Shown: positions 16,786 to 25,967, numbered from the stretch's first letter. The stretch: DNA of 32,766 nt from Eubacteriales bacterium (GCA_028695145.1 JAQVJP010000016.1:1-32766), one strand, 5' to 3'. Program-made: numbers and translations. The notes: generated from the letters alone by a model not told the origin.

Positions 16786-16791
16786 ATTGTA
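16786..16791 (-). promoter_or_regulatory. Extended -10 promoter of the 77-aa gene
   Basis: Minus-strand TGTTACAAT combines a TACAAT -10 with the upstream TGn extension. It begins immediately after the T run of the thrC terminator. No good -35 is present at 16-18 bases. The predicted start near 16779 gives a 26-nt leader that just contains the ribosome site. Confidence 0.45.
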
Positions 16792-16793
16792 AC

Positions 16794-16831
16794 AAAAAAA
16801 GTCCGCCTGATCTGTCACCAGATAGACGGAC
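16794..16831 (-). terminator. Intrinsic terminator after thrC
   Basis: On the minus strand GTCCG...ATCTG pairs with CAGAT...CGGAC around a GTGA loop, with a small imperfect middle, followed by seven T. It lies 54 bp after the thrC stop and closes the long minus-strand gene run. Confidence 0.85.
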
Positions 16832-16884
16832 GTTTCACAGCTTACTACTGTACCTTGCATTACAATTGGCAGATTAACAGCGAA

Positions 16885-18390
16885 CTATTTCGCGAGAATC
16901 GCTTCAACAGTTTCTTTCATCTGTTCCTTTGAGATCTGCCTGTCATGTAATACTGATTTTTTATCAAGGCCAGCGATAGTAGCGGGGATCTCAAGCCCGC
17001 TCTCATTTGACAGCTCTTCTATCATGACAGCTTCACTACGGCCTTTACTGTAGCCCTGACCATAGACAGCATCACCAACCGCGCCGGAAAACTTAAAAGG
17101 ACTGGCAGTTGATACGAAAATCACTTTGCTATCATCACCTGAACGTCCGGCATATCTACTATAAACATTGAAGCCAACAGCAGTGTGTGTATCAATCAGA
17201 TGATCACAACGATCATAAATATCTCTGATGGTTTTTGCGGTACCATGGTCATCGGCAAAACCACCAACAAAAACTTCCTGCAGTAGTCTTAAGGCCTGGG
17301 GATCTATCTTATATGATCCTTCTTCCTGCAGTTGTGACATCCAGTCATTCAATTTTCCTGAGTTACGGCCTGTAAGCTCAAACAATAGTCTCTCAAGATT
17401 TGATGAAATGAGAATATCCATTGACGGCGAGCTGGTTTTATAGAAATCTCTGCGTCTGTCATAAACGCCATCACGGATGAAATCTGATAAAACCTTGTTT
17501 CTGTTTGAGGCACATACAAGTTTATGAATCGGTAGTCCCATACTGCGTGCGTACCAGGCAGCTAATATATTACCGAAGTTCCCGGTAGGCACTACAACAT
17601 TTATCTGCTCTCCGGCTTCAAGCTTCTCAGATTTCAGCAATTCAGCATATGCTGAAAAATAATAGACAATCTGCGGAACCAGACGACCCCAATTTATAGA
17701 ATTGGCGGAAGACAGCAGATATCCACGCTCACGCAAACGCTGGGCCAATTCAATGTCATTGAAAATCTGCTTAACACCTGTCTGAGCGTCATCAAAACAG
17801 CCATCTACCGCTATTACATGAAGATTATCACCCTCTTGTGTAACCATCTGCAGCTTCTGAGCCGGACTTACACCTTGTGAAGGATAAAAAACAACAACCG
17901 AAGTGCCTTCTATATTCTTGAAACCCTCGAGTGCGGCCTTGCCCGTGTCGCCTGAAGTAGCTGTCAGAATACAAACCTCAGCAGTCTCACCTGTCTTACG
18001 TATAGCTGTAGTCATAAGATGTGGCAGCAACTGCAAAGCCATATCCTTAAACGCAGCAGTCGGACCGTGCCAGAGTTCAAGCATGAACTCACGTTCATTG
18101 TACTTATTCAGCTGCACGAGAGGCGCCGGTATCTCACCAAACTTCTCTTCATCATATGCGGCTGCAACGGCATCCTGCAGTTCTTCACGCGAATAATCTG
18201 TCAGGAAGAGTGATAGAATTCTGACTGCTCGCTCCTGATAATTCTCGGTAGTCATGAGCATGATTTCGTCCATACTTACTGATGGTATCTCTTCAGGCAC
18301 AAACAGACCGCCATCAGGTGCGATGCCCTGCTTGATAGCCATTGCTGAAGAATATTTAGTGTTATCTCCTCTGGTACTGATGTAGTTCAT
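16885..18390 (-). CDS. thrC: Threonine synthase
   Basis: PLP enzyme that converts O-phosphohomoserine to threonine. The N terminus (YISTRGDNTKYSSAMAIKQGIAPDGGLFVPE) is typical of the long threonine synthase class. The PLP lysine lies in WHGPTAAFKDMALQLLPHLM, and the phosphate-binding regions are LTATSGDTGKAALEGF and VVPTGNFGNILAAW. 501 aa, normal for the class. Ribosome site AGGAGGG, 6 bases before ATG. It follows the TPR membrane protein gene by 48 bp and is closed by a terminator. No other threonine-pathway gene is close and no leader attenuator is visible, so any regulation must act further upstream. Confidence 0.96.
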   Translation of the reverse strand: MNYISTRGDNTKYSSAMAIKQGIAPDGGLFVPEEIPSVSMDEIMLMTTENYQERAVRILSLFLTDYSREELQDAVAAAYDEEKFGEIPAPLVQLNKYNEREFMLELWHGPTAAFKDMALQLLPHLMTTAIRKTGETAEVCILTATSGDTGKAALEGFKNIEGTSVVVFYPSQGVSPAQKLQMVTQEGDNLHVIAVDGCFDDAQTGVKQIFNDIELAQRLRERGYLLSSANSINWGRLVPQIVYYFSAYAELLKSEKLEAGEQINVVVPTGNFGNILAAWYARSMGLPIHKLVCASNRNKVLSDFIRDGVYDRRRDFYKTSSPSMDILISSNLERLLFELTGRNSGKLNDWMSQLQEEGSYKIDPQALRLLQEVFVGGFADDHGTAKTIRDIYDRCDHLIDTHTAVGFNVYSRYAGRSGDDSKVIFVSTASPFKFSGAVGDAVYGQGYSKGRSEAVMIEELSNESGLEIPATIAGLDKKSVLHDRQISKEQMKETVEAILAK

Positions 18391-18438
18391 TTATAACCCT
18401 CCTGGTATTTATACAATACTTATATCATAAATCCAAAC

Positions 18439-19941
18439 TCAAAAACCCATACTGCTGAGTCTGTTGGCTGCATATCCAGCCAGTTCGCCGTTGGGAAAAT
18501 TCTCAACAACATATTCGAAATAGGGTTTTGCCTCGTCATATTTCTCAAGTTCCTGATAGCAGCGGCCACAATAATATGCCACATGCCCGTTATAATTGTC
18601 AGGATCATAATCATAAGCCTGCAGATAATCCGCAAGAGAAGCTTCATAATCCCCTGCGGAAAACAGCTTCCTACCAGATAATCTCAGTGAATCTGCTGCG
18701 GTAGTGGCAACGGAAGAATACAAAGAATCAATATCCTCTTTGAGTTGCGAACTGACAATGGCAATAATATCACCACTTGGTTCATCCTGCAGCTCAACCA
18801 TTCTTGCGTCAGGTATGTCAGATATCTCATCTGACAGAGGCTTAAGAAGGTCAGCCGCCTGAAATATATCCTGACTTTGTATTTCAAAAGCCTCCGTATA
18901 AGTTTCATAAGCAGTCAATAAACGCTGCCGTTCCAAATCTTCAGGTGCGATAGTTGACTCAGTAGTAGTTTCCAAAGCCGTAGTAGTAGTTGTTGTAGTT
19001 GTTTCAGAAACAGTAGGCTTAGTCGACGGTTCAGTTGGTTCAGAAGTGTGACCACTGTCATCGACTGGATTTATATATTCATTATACTCCTGCAGCAGAG
19101 CAAGAACTTCATCGTTATCATTAGCCAGATCACCAAGACGTCCTTCAAGCCATTCAAGGCGGCTATTCATATCAGGGCTCTGCTCTTCTCTGCCTATAAG
19201 GCCTGCGATCATAAATCCGCCCCACACAAGAAGTCCAATGCCTAAAACAATAACAAATATAGGTATGAAACGGCGCAGACGTTCAAATAAAGATATTTCA
19301 AAAACAATATGTGTCTCTTCCTGTTCAGGAAAATCAGCCCGACGCATAACATCTTGTTTTTCCTTCTCACTGGCCATTCTGACCCGCTGCCTGCGTCCGG
19401 TTGGTTGTAAAATCTGAGCACCGGTACCCGGAATACTGCTGATAACCGACGCTGACATTTCATCCTCAGAAATTATCTGTTCAAGATCATCATCTGAACT
19501 ATTCTTATTGATATTTTTCTTAGCACTTTTGTTTTTCCTGCTATTTTTATCAGACCTTCTATTTTTTTGATCCTGTAGTCTCTGCTGTTCAATGATCTGC
19601 AGTTGTTTTCGCGCTTCTGATAAACACCTGACAACCTTATCATGCTCTTCTTCTGACATGTCAAGAAGTCTTGCGTGTTCAAGGTGTTCAGCAGCTTCCG
19701 CGTATTGTCCAACTTGCATCTGGCAGCATCCAAGCAAAAATGCCGCATGCGCGAACAGAGGATATGTATTTGCCAGTCTCTTAAGGGCAATCAAAGCGAT
19801 ATCGAAACTATCAAGACCAAGCAGATCAACAGCCTTATTATAGGTTGAAACAGCTTGCTCCATCTCACGAGGCGGCGCAAACATGCCGATATCATCGATA
19901 TTAAGATGACCAAACCGCTCAATTTCCTTCTGCCAGTCCAC
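18439..19941 (-). CDS. TPR membrane protein with Thr-rich linker
   Basis: No specific function recognised. The GTG at 19941 is taken as start because a GGAGG site precedes it by 5 bases and this removes the overlap with folC (500 aa). Order of parts: an N-terminal cytoplasmic region with TPR-like helices (FDIALIALKRLANTYPLFAHAAFLLGCC and the following repeat); a highly charged K/N/R stretch; one transmembrane helix (IPIFVIVLGIGLLVWGGFMIAGLI); a coiled-coil-like segment; a linker with eight consecutive Thr; and a C-terminal extracytoplasmic domain ending in TPR units (RKLFSAGDYEASLADYLQAY and RCYQELEKYDEAKPYFEYVV). TPRs on both sides of the membrane suggest a scaffold for an envelope complex. 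Located between folC and thrC. Confidence 0.85.
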   Translation of the reverse strand: MDWQKEIERFGHLNIDDIGMFAPPREMEQAVSTYNKAVDLLGLDSFDIALIALKRLANTYPLFAHAAFLLGCCQMQVGQYAEAAEHLEHARLLDMSEEEHDKVVRCLSEARKQLQIIEQQRLQDQKNRRSDKNSRKNKSAKKNINKNSSDDDLEQIISEDEMSASVISSIPGTGAQILQPTGRRQRVRMASEKEKQDVMRRADFPEQEETHIVFEISLFERLRRFIPIFVIVLGIGLLVWGGFMIAGLIGREEQSPDMNSRLEWLEGRLGDLANDNDEVLALLQEYNEYINPVDDSGHTSEPTEPSTKPTVSETTTTTTTTALETTTESTIAPEDLERQRLLTAYETYTEAFEIQSQDIFQAADLLKPLSDEISDIPDARMVELQDEPSGDIIAIVSSQLKEDIDSLYSSVATTAADSLRLSGRKLFSAGDYEASLADYLQAYDYDPDNYNGHVAYYCGRCYQELEKYDEAKPYFEYVVENFPNGELAGYAANRLSSMGF

Positions 19942-19957
19942 GCTATCTCCTCCGAAA

Positions 19958-21445
19958 CTATTGTTCAGTATTCTCACCCTGCAGCAACCGCTGCCTTACA
20001 GCACCAATCAAATAAAGCGAACCAAAAACACATAGCACCTTATCTGAGCTGTCATTGAGGCTCACGGCGTAATCTGTCGCGATTCCCGCATCCTCTGAGT
20101 AAAATACCAGATCTGCATTATTATAACTGTTGCGATGCATTGTTGGCAATGAAAACAGCTCACGATCTGTAATAGCAGCAATATATTCTGCCAACTCATA
20201 AGCAGGCATCGCACGAACACTAAGTGGTGTCGTGCAAATAACAGAATCCACTACATAGCGATCACTCATAAGTAAAGGTTTGAGCATTAACTCAACATCC
20301 TTATCAGCAAGCATGCCAACAAGAAAAATAATTCGCCTGTTTGCGGTAAGCTCACCAAGAGTATCGGCCAGTGCCTGACATCCTTGTGGATTATGTGCAC
20401 CATCCAAGATAATTGAACCATGCGCTTCAGAGGCACCGGCCAACAATTCGAAGCGCCCCGGCCAGCGCGCCAATCTGATAGCCGGAAGAATGATATTCTG
20501 TAACAGCTTCGCCGAAGATTTATCATTGATAAAACTGTTGCCGAAGTCCAATTCATTTTTAAATAAGTATAAACAAACCGCAATAGCCATCGCTGCTAAT
20601 TGGGGCTGATAAACCGCTGGCATCAAAATATCAAAAGAGATTTCGCCAAAACTTTTCAAGCGAAAACTCTGTCCGTAAATGTCACGACTTATTACTTCAT
20701 AGTCATTTGAAGACATAATATTCAGAACAGCTTTTTTTTCGCCACATACCCGCTGAATAACCGCCAAGGCAGCTTCCGCCTCGTCAACACCGGCAAAAGA
20801 ATCTAACGGGTCATATAGCCAGACCGGTCTGTTCTTCTTAATAATACCAGCTTTGTGTCCGGCAACACTCACAGCATCTGAACCAAGCCAGGCAGCATGA
20901 TCAAATCCAAGAGCAGTTATAACACTTACTAATGGTGCATAAAAAATATTTGTAGCATCTTCAAGACCACCCATACCAGCTTCCATAATAACCACATCGC
21001 AATGTTCAGCTTGGAAATGCAGGCAAGCCATGGCTGTGAGCCTCTCGAACTCACTTGGAATACCAACATCAGAATTTTCCATCTTGTCAATTGCCAGATT
21101 CAGGATTTCCATATAATGCAAAACGGAAGCTTCAGAAATCTCACCATAAGTTTCATCAGTTGACAAACGCATTAAGTCTCTTGAGCCATTAACAACCCTG
21201 ATCGACTCACTGCGTCTGATAAGATGCGGTGATGAGAACCAACCAACCCTGAAATCAGCTTGAGCTAAAATTGCGTTACAATAACAGCCAAATGATCCTT
21301 TACCATTTGTTCCAGCTACCTGAATAACCTTAAAATCATGTTGTGGGTTACCAATCAGCTCCAGTAGTTTTTTTATCCTCTCAAGACCTGGTTTAATAGC
21401 CGCTGCTCCTCCCGCCCGAAAAAAATCATCAATCGATTGTTTCAT
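19958..21445 (-). CDS. folC: Folylpolyglutamate / dihydrofolate synthase
   Basis: Mur-ligase-family enzyme adding glutamate to folates. The P-loop is VAGTNGKGSF; the second FolC signature is seen in SSPHLIRRSESIRV, the Mg-binding region in EAGMGGLEDATNIF, and the C-terminal ligase domain includes ILDGAHNPQGCQALADTL. 495 aa, somewhat longer than the roughly 430 aa usual for the family; the extra residues seem spread over loops (e.g. around DPLDSFAGVDEAEAA). Start ATG at 21445 has AGGAGTG upstream and overlaps the gtrA stop by four bases (ATGA), implying translational coupling. The gene sits in an otherwise envelope-related run, probably by operon accident. Confidence 0.94.
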   Translation of the reverse strand: MKQSIDDFFRAGGAAAIKPGLERIKKLLELIGNPQHDFKVIQVAGTNGKGSFGCYCNAILAQADFRVGWFSSPHLIRRSESIRVVNGSRDLMRLSTDETYGEISEASVLHYMEILNLAIDKMENSDVGIPSEFERLTAMACLHFQAEHCDVVIMEAGMGGLEDATNIFYAPLVSVITALGFDHAAWLGSDAVSVAGHKAGIIKKNRPVWLYDPLDSFAGVDEAEAALAVIQRVCGEKKAVLNIMSSNDYEVISRDIYGQSFRLKSFGEISFDILMPAVYQPQLAAMAIAVCLYLFKNELDFGNSFINDKSSAKLLQNIILPAIRLARWPGRFELLAGASEAHGSIILDGAHNPQGCQALADTLGELTANRRIIFLVGMLADKDVELMLKPLLMSDRYVVDSVICTTPLSVRAMPAYELAEYIAAITDRELFSLPTMHRNSYNNADLVFYSEDAGIATDYAVSLNDSSDKVLCVFGSLYLIGAVRQRLLQGENTEQ

Positions 21446-21876
21446 TTCGCACTCCTGAACACGAAGAGTTTACTAAACACATAATTGCCGGCAAGCACAA
21501 GAAATTGTGTCAGCAGCTTACTTATTAGTAACTCCCACGGCCCAAACCTTAAAACAGCTTTCATCTGAAGCACATCGGTCAGAAGAAACATCGCACCATA
21601 CTCAAATGCAAGCGCGGTAAAAACCCGGGCAGCTACAAATTTACCAAGTTCTGGCCAAAATGGACCATTTGAACGAAAAACAAAAGTCCTGTTAGCCCAA
21701 AAAGCAAATAGTATAGCAGCAACGATAGCCGGGAAATTAGATATCCACCATTGATCAGAACCAAATATCCTGGTCAACAAAGTGAAGACAACCAGGTTTA
21801 CCATGGTTGTCAACACGCCGGCGATTATGTATACGATTATTTCCCGATTAAACAGGAAAGATAGTCTTTTTAACAT
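21442..21876 (-). CDS. GtrA-family membrane protein
   Basis: Small four-helix membrane protein of the GtrA/DPMS3 family, usually involved in moving lipid-linked sugars across the membrane or assisting such glycosyltransferases. Helices: REIIVYIIAGVLTTMVNLVVFTLL, FPAVIVAA-like segment around NFPAIVAAILFAFWANRTFVF, FVAARVFTALAFEYGAMFLL, and LLTQFLVLAGNYVFSKLFVF. The motifs FWANRTFVF and NYVFSKLFVF are family hallmarks. The ORF track starts at a TTG (21909) lacking a ribosome site; the ATG at 21876 (144 aa) gives a normal GtrA N terminus and is chosen, although its ribosome site is also weak. It lies between the cohesin gene and folC and could serve glycosylation of the surface proteins encoded upstream; that is inference. 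Confidence 0.9.
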   Translation of the reverse strand: MLKRLSFLFNREIIVYIIAGVLTTMVNLVVFTLLTRIFGSDQWWISNFPAIVAAILFAFWANRTFVFRSNGPFWPELGKFVAARVFTALAFEYGAMFLLTDVLQMKAVLRFGPWELLISKLLTQFLVLAGNYVFSKLFVFRSAK

Positions 21877-21905
21877 TAATTTCGTCTCACTTCTTAGCTG
21901 TCTGA

Positions 21906-23444
21906 TCAATCAACACGTCTAATTTTTGGCGGCTTAACATGCACATTTTCTTGGAACATACCTTCTGAATCAGGATCGGTGGGTCCCTTCGGTCCACCAC
22001 CGCCTCTATTTCTTACCGTTAACCAGACCAATAAGCCCGTAAGAATAGCTGTAATAGCAGCAAGTATGAGTGTTGATATGAAAAAAGGATTGGCAAATGG
22101 TGATTCTGATTCCGGTTCCGGTACAGGTGTGGGAGTCGCCTCCGGTGTAGGAATCGGTGTTGGTGTAGGATCAGCTTTTATCTTAGTTGCTTCATATGGG
22201 AAAATCAATCTTGTCGATTTCTGATAGAGATAGAACCCCTTGTCGCCCTGCTCGCTCATAAGATACAACAAATAGAGATCTGACTCATTTTCTTCATCAT
22301 CTTCAGAATAGTAGCGCCAGCAATCAAAATGCTCACCGTCAATCGTTATTCTGGCTTCAACAAATCCTTCAGGCAGCTCAATATTCTCTTCAGCAGGGAT
22401 TCTGGTAAATAGTGCTCCTGGAACGGTCAGCTGTGCGAAGCGATAGAAACTGCCGCTCTCTTCGTCATAAAAATAGAAACCAGATTCCGGACCTTCATTA
22501 CTCAGGTATAGCAAAATCATGCCACCACGAGTTGATTTCCAAGCTGTTACCATATTGCCATTGATCTCGATGGCAGCCTCATAAAAACCAGCTGGAACCT
22601 CAACCTCTTCCGGGAGTTCTACAATTGAAAAAGCACTGCCATCCACATCTACAGAAGGGGGTGGCGTCGGTGTCGGTTCCGGTGTTGGTGTCGGCGCCGG
22701 TGTGGGCGTCGGACCGGTTCGATTTGCTGTGATTGTATATGTTTTCGTTGATCCGTTTTCTGCTGTCACGACAATTTTTATCGTATTAGCGCCATCACGC
22801 AAGCCGGTATTACCACTGACCTGAACTGAAAGCGCTTTTGAATCTTCGGCTTTTGCAGTAATATTTATCTGACTTACACCCATGGCTACAGGCAAAGTAT
22901 AATTCTGTGTCCCTGGTGAAAATGATGGTCTTAGTGTACCCTGGTCAACAGCCAGCGATGCCAGATTAGCGTTTCCAGATTTGGGAGGAATAATTGAAAT
23001 AGATGCGCTTGATCCAGCAGGCGGCGTCTCTGATGCGACTTCTGCATCAATCACTGTAAACTTAACTTCACCGGATTTTATAGCAGTAAAATTAAATTTG
23101 CACAAGTTAGAAGCGTTTACTTCACTACCGGTTGCAACCACCCTGATATTTCCATCTCTTGGATTATCATCAACTAGTGACATTCCAACAAGATCAGAAA
23201 AGCCATCATATCTTACAAGATTCGGATCATAAGTTATTTCAACAACATAATTACCAATAGGCAGTTGAGTTGTCGCCGAGGCTGTAACACTGAAACTTCC
23301 ACCAGCTTCGATGTTTGAATGGCTTGAGCTTAAGACAACCCCGACACCTTCCGCAAATACACTTGTATTGCCAATAGTTAATGGTGCAAATACAGTTAAT
23401 ATTAGAATAATTGGAATCAGAACATTAGCTATAAGTTTTCTCAA
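21906..23444 (-). CDS. Membrane-anchored cohesin protein with cadherin-like domain
   Basis: Surface receptor for a dockerin-bearing protein. TTG start with GGAGG 9 bases upstream. A signal peptide (IPIILILTVFAPLTIGNTSVFA) is followed by a cohesin domain of about 120 residues (VVLSSSHSNIEAGGSFSVTA, YDPNLVRYDGF, LCKFNFTAIKSGEVKFTVID), a cadherin-like beta-sandwich (LASLAVDQGTLRPSFSPGTQ to YTITANRTG), a Thr/Pro linker, two imperfect repeats of about 75 residues, a second Thr/Pro linker, one C-terminal transmembrane helix (FFISTLILAAITAILTGLLVWL) and a short cytoplasmic tail ending KPPKIRRVD. There is a single cohesin and no LPXTG or SLH anchor. It lies 60 bp after the dockerin autolysin gene with no terminator between, so co-expression and direct pairing are likely. 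Cohesin call is based on pattern, not a profile search. Confidence 0.85.
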   Translation of the reverse strand: MRKLIANVLIPIILILTVFAPLTIGNTSVFAEGVGVVLSSSHSNIEAGGSFSVTASATTQLPIGNYVVEITYDPNLVRYDGFSDLVGMSLVDDNPRDGNIRVVATGSEVNASNLCKFNFTAIKSGEVKFTVIDAEVASETPPAGSSASISIIPPKSGNANLASLAVDQGTLRPSFSPGTQNYTLPVAMGVSQINITAKAEDSKALSVQVSGNTGLRDGANTIKIVVTAENGSTKTYTITANRTGPTPTPAPTPTPEPTPTPPPSVDVDGSAFSIVELPEEVEVPAGFYEAAIEINGNMVTAWKSTRGGMILLYLSNEGPESGFYFYDEESGSFYRFAQLTVPGALFTRIPAEENIELPEGFVEARITIDGEHFDCWRYYSEDDEENESDLYLLYLMSEQGDKGFYLYQKSTRLIFPYEATKIKADPTPTPIPTPEATPTPVPEPESESPFANPFFISTLILAAITAILTGLLVWLTVRNRGGGGPKGPTDPDSEGMFQENVHVKPPKIRRVD

Positions 23445-23504
23445 GTAATTATTCCTCCGAGTTTATATATATCGGACATTTTAGCATGACTACTGCTTTT
23501 TTAG

Positions 23505-25967
23505 TTATTCCTGACTGATATTTGACACTTGCAATACATGATTGAATATTTTGTTCAAATCTGCCGAAGAAATCTTCGTGTTTTTATCTATATCAGCAGC
23601 AGATCCATAGACACCTTCAAGACTACTGGTTTGCAACACATGATTAAAAACCTGATTCAGATCCACAGAAGTAATACGGCCATCACCGTTCACATCACCA
23701 TATATCACGATTTTATAATCCTTTGATATCAAGTTGTCATAACTTACACGTACAACACTGCCCGTACCAAGCAGATCGGTCTCTGTGGCAGGTGTACCAT
23801 CATTCTTAAACACCTGAACCTGATAACCGGCTGTCACACCAAGATTTGCTACAAACTGCTGCACTTGATTTAACTGCTTCGCAGGATCAAGACCCGTCAT
23901 CTGATCATTGCTGACCTTAACTATCTGCTGACTGAAGTTTAGTGCCGGCACTTCCTGCTGCGGCAGATTAACATCTGATGGTACAGAACCATCCTCTGCT
24001 TTTCTGATTATGCTTACAGTATACTCACGCCTGTCCCCGGCTTCAGAAATACCTGTTATCTTAAATATATTTGTACCAGGCATAATAGGGTATGCTCCGG
24101 CACCTTCGACCTTTGCTTTTGCATTTATAGTAGTCGCGCTAATATCTACTGTCGCAAATTCATTATTTAGAGTAATCGAATACTCAGTCTTCGCGGGATC
24201 AAAAGCCTGATTCATTGCAAGTCCTGAAACATCAAGGGTTTTTAGCCATGGATTACGATTTCTGGCATCAGTTGGTAAAGAAACAGGCTCCTCAGGAATA
24301 CCAGCAATAACAGGTATGAGAAACTCAAAACTACCATTAAGCTGATTCATTGATTTGTAAGTATTATAATTTGTCTTGCCTTCAGAAAACGGCGCTAAAA
24401 TATTACCCATGTACTGATGCCAGAAAACACCATATTTTTCATCGTTGATTAAATCAAACTTTTGGAAATACAAAGTATCCTGTTTATAATCAAAATATTC
24501 ACATCCTATGAACAGCGCACCACCAACAATAGAACGCCAAGGTGAATTCCAGGGAATTAAGTATTTATTATCGGTCGCTGTCTGTTCTGCTTTTCTACCT
24601 GGACCATAAAGGGCGTATTCCAAACCATTTCTCACATTTATACCTGTTTGTGTGGCACCTATATTGTAATAGTTATATAGATTTCGCAAATCGAGTGTGC
24701 CATAGGGATCATTATATGTACCTGTTACTGATGGGCTTCGATTTCCGACTTCTTGCTTTGATCGTGATGCAAGATGGTAAGGACTAACATTAGAACGTTC
24801 GGCGGCTTCCATGAAGAAATCTATTTGAGTCCCGGTTTCAATTCCCCCAACAGGAGAATTTGAAGCATCATATCTTTGAAACTGATAAGACTCTCGTCCA
24901 TCCATAAAAGTATTTGACAAAAGTTTTTTAACACCTTCACGTGTATGCAAACCTGGTATGTAAGCAATTTTTTCAAACATAAAAATGGAATACTCATTCA
25001 ACCAATTCCTTGGGTCCATATAGTACGCTATAGTTTGTCTGCTTGCCATGACCCATTTGCTACCATCGTAAGTTTTCCACTCGTCATCTATATAGTTATA
25101 AGAACTGCTTCCATAAGATTTTAAGGCATTGTAACTATCTTTATTAAGCCCATAGTATGAAGAAAGATAATCAGTCCAATTCGATGGAATCAAACTTCTT
25201 CCCGCAACCTCTTGATTATTAAGTATTGTTTCCCAATCATATTTTGATTCAATAAAAACGGGGGTAAATTTCCAGTTAGGGTATTTAATCTTCATTTCTC
25301 TTAATGAAGACCAATAACTTGAAGGAAAACCAAGTTTTTGAAACTCAACAAAATATGGATCATCTACCGGAATATCTTCATCAATTTGGATTAAAGAAGC
25401 AACCATATATCCGGAAATCACGATTCCCTCAGGTTTCGTATATTCAATTTTATACCATTGGTCACCGTAAAGTGATGTCATTTGACCTGTTACCTTTGAA
25501 GTGACATAAACTCTAGTATTCTTTGCTAAGGTTTCAAGCTTTGTTGAATAAGAAGTTGCTTCTGCGCGCACATTAACTCCACTTCCAGTTACAGTTGCCC
25601 AACGATTAATCTCAGTTTCAGCACTTACACTGGATAAGTTCCCAAACAGAGGACCCACCTGTACAAGAGTTATTGCCAAGATCAAAAACAGCACAAGCAT
25701 TCTGAATGCAGAAGCCTTCTTCGTCGATTTGGCAAACTTATGTAACATAGTTGATATAAATCTATTGATTCCGCGGCTCGGCTTGTTTGAACTATGATCC
25801 TTCAAGACCTTCGACATGAATGAATCAGGCCAAATCACCGAAACGTCTCCCAGTGTTCGCGAAGTAGAAATAGGCTTATCATCATAATTATATTCACCTG
25901 CAACTTCACTGGTCACAGTTATATTTTCTAAATCTTTTCGATTTTTTTCTACAGATTTAACATTCAC
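23505..25967 (-). CDS. Dockerin-bearing GH73-like N-acetylglucosaminidase (autolysin)
   Basis: Secreted peptidoglycan hydrolase. Layout from the N terminus: about 85 mostly polar residues; a hydrophobic segment (RMLVLFLILAITLVQVGPLF) with a signal-peptidase-like VSA site; a bacterial SH3 domain (about 123-200); a conserved pre-catalytic module (YPNWKFTPVFIESKYDWETI, DGSKWVMASRQTIAYYMDPRNWLN); a glucosaminidase domain with the probable catalytic Glu in SRSKQEVGNRSP (codon 24750-24752); a cadherin-like domain; a beta module; and a C-terminal dockerin with two calcium-loop repeats (DVNGDGRITSVDLNQVFNHV and DIDKNTKISSADLNKIFNHV). GTG at 25967 is taken as start because AAGGAGGT lies at the right distance; the ATG two codons earlier is too close to it. 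The cohesin gene follows. Family call firm; cleavage specificity inferred. Confidence 0.88.
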   Translation of the reverse strand: MNVKSVEKNRKDLENITVTSEVAGEYNYDDKPISTSRTLGDVSVIWPDSFMSKVLKDHSSNKPSRGINRFISTMLHKFAKSTKKASAFRMLVLFLILAITLVQVGPLFGNLSSVSAETEINRWATVTGSGVNVRAEATSYSTKLETLAKNTRVYVTSKVTGQMTSLYGDQWYKIEYTKPEGIVISGYMVASLIQIDEDIPVDDPYFVEFQKLGFPSSYWSSLREMKIKYPNWKFTPVFIESKYDWETILNNQEVAGRSLIPSNWTDYLSSYYGLNKDSYNALKSYGSSSYNYIDDEWKTYDGSKWVMASRQTIAYYMDPRNWLNEYSIFMFEKIAYIPGLHTREGVKKLLSNTFMDGRESYQFQRYDASNSPVGGIETGTQIDFFMEAAERSNVSPYHLASRSKQEVGNRSPSVTGTYNDPYGTLDLRNLYNYYNIGATQTGINVRNGLEYALYGPGRKAEQTATDNKYLIPWNSPWRSIVGGALFIGCEYFDYKQDTLYFQKFDLINDEKYGVFWHQYMGNILAPFSEGKTNYNTYKSMNQLNGSFEFLIPVIAGIPEEPVSLPTDARNRNPWLKTLDVSGLAMNQAFDPAKTEYSITLNNEFATVDISATTINAKAKVEGAGAYPIMPGTNIFKITGISEAGDRREYTVSIIRKAEDGSVPSDVNLPQQEVPALNFSQQIVKVSNDQMTGLDPAKQLNQVQQFVANLGVTAGYQVQVFKNDGTPATETDLLGTGSVVRVSYDNLISKDYKIVIYGDVNGDGRITSVDLNQVFNHVLQTSSLEGVYGSAADIDKNTKISSADLNKIFNHVLQVSNISQE

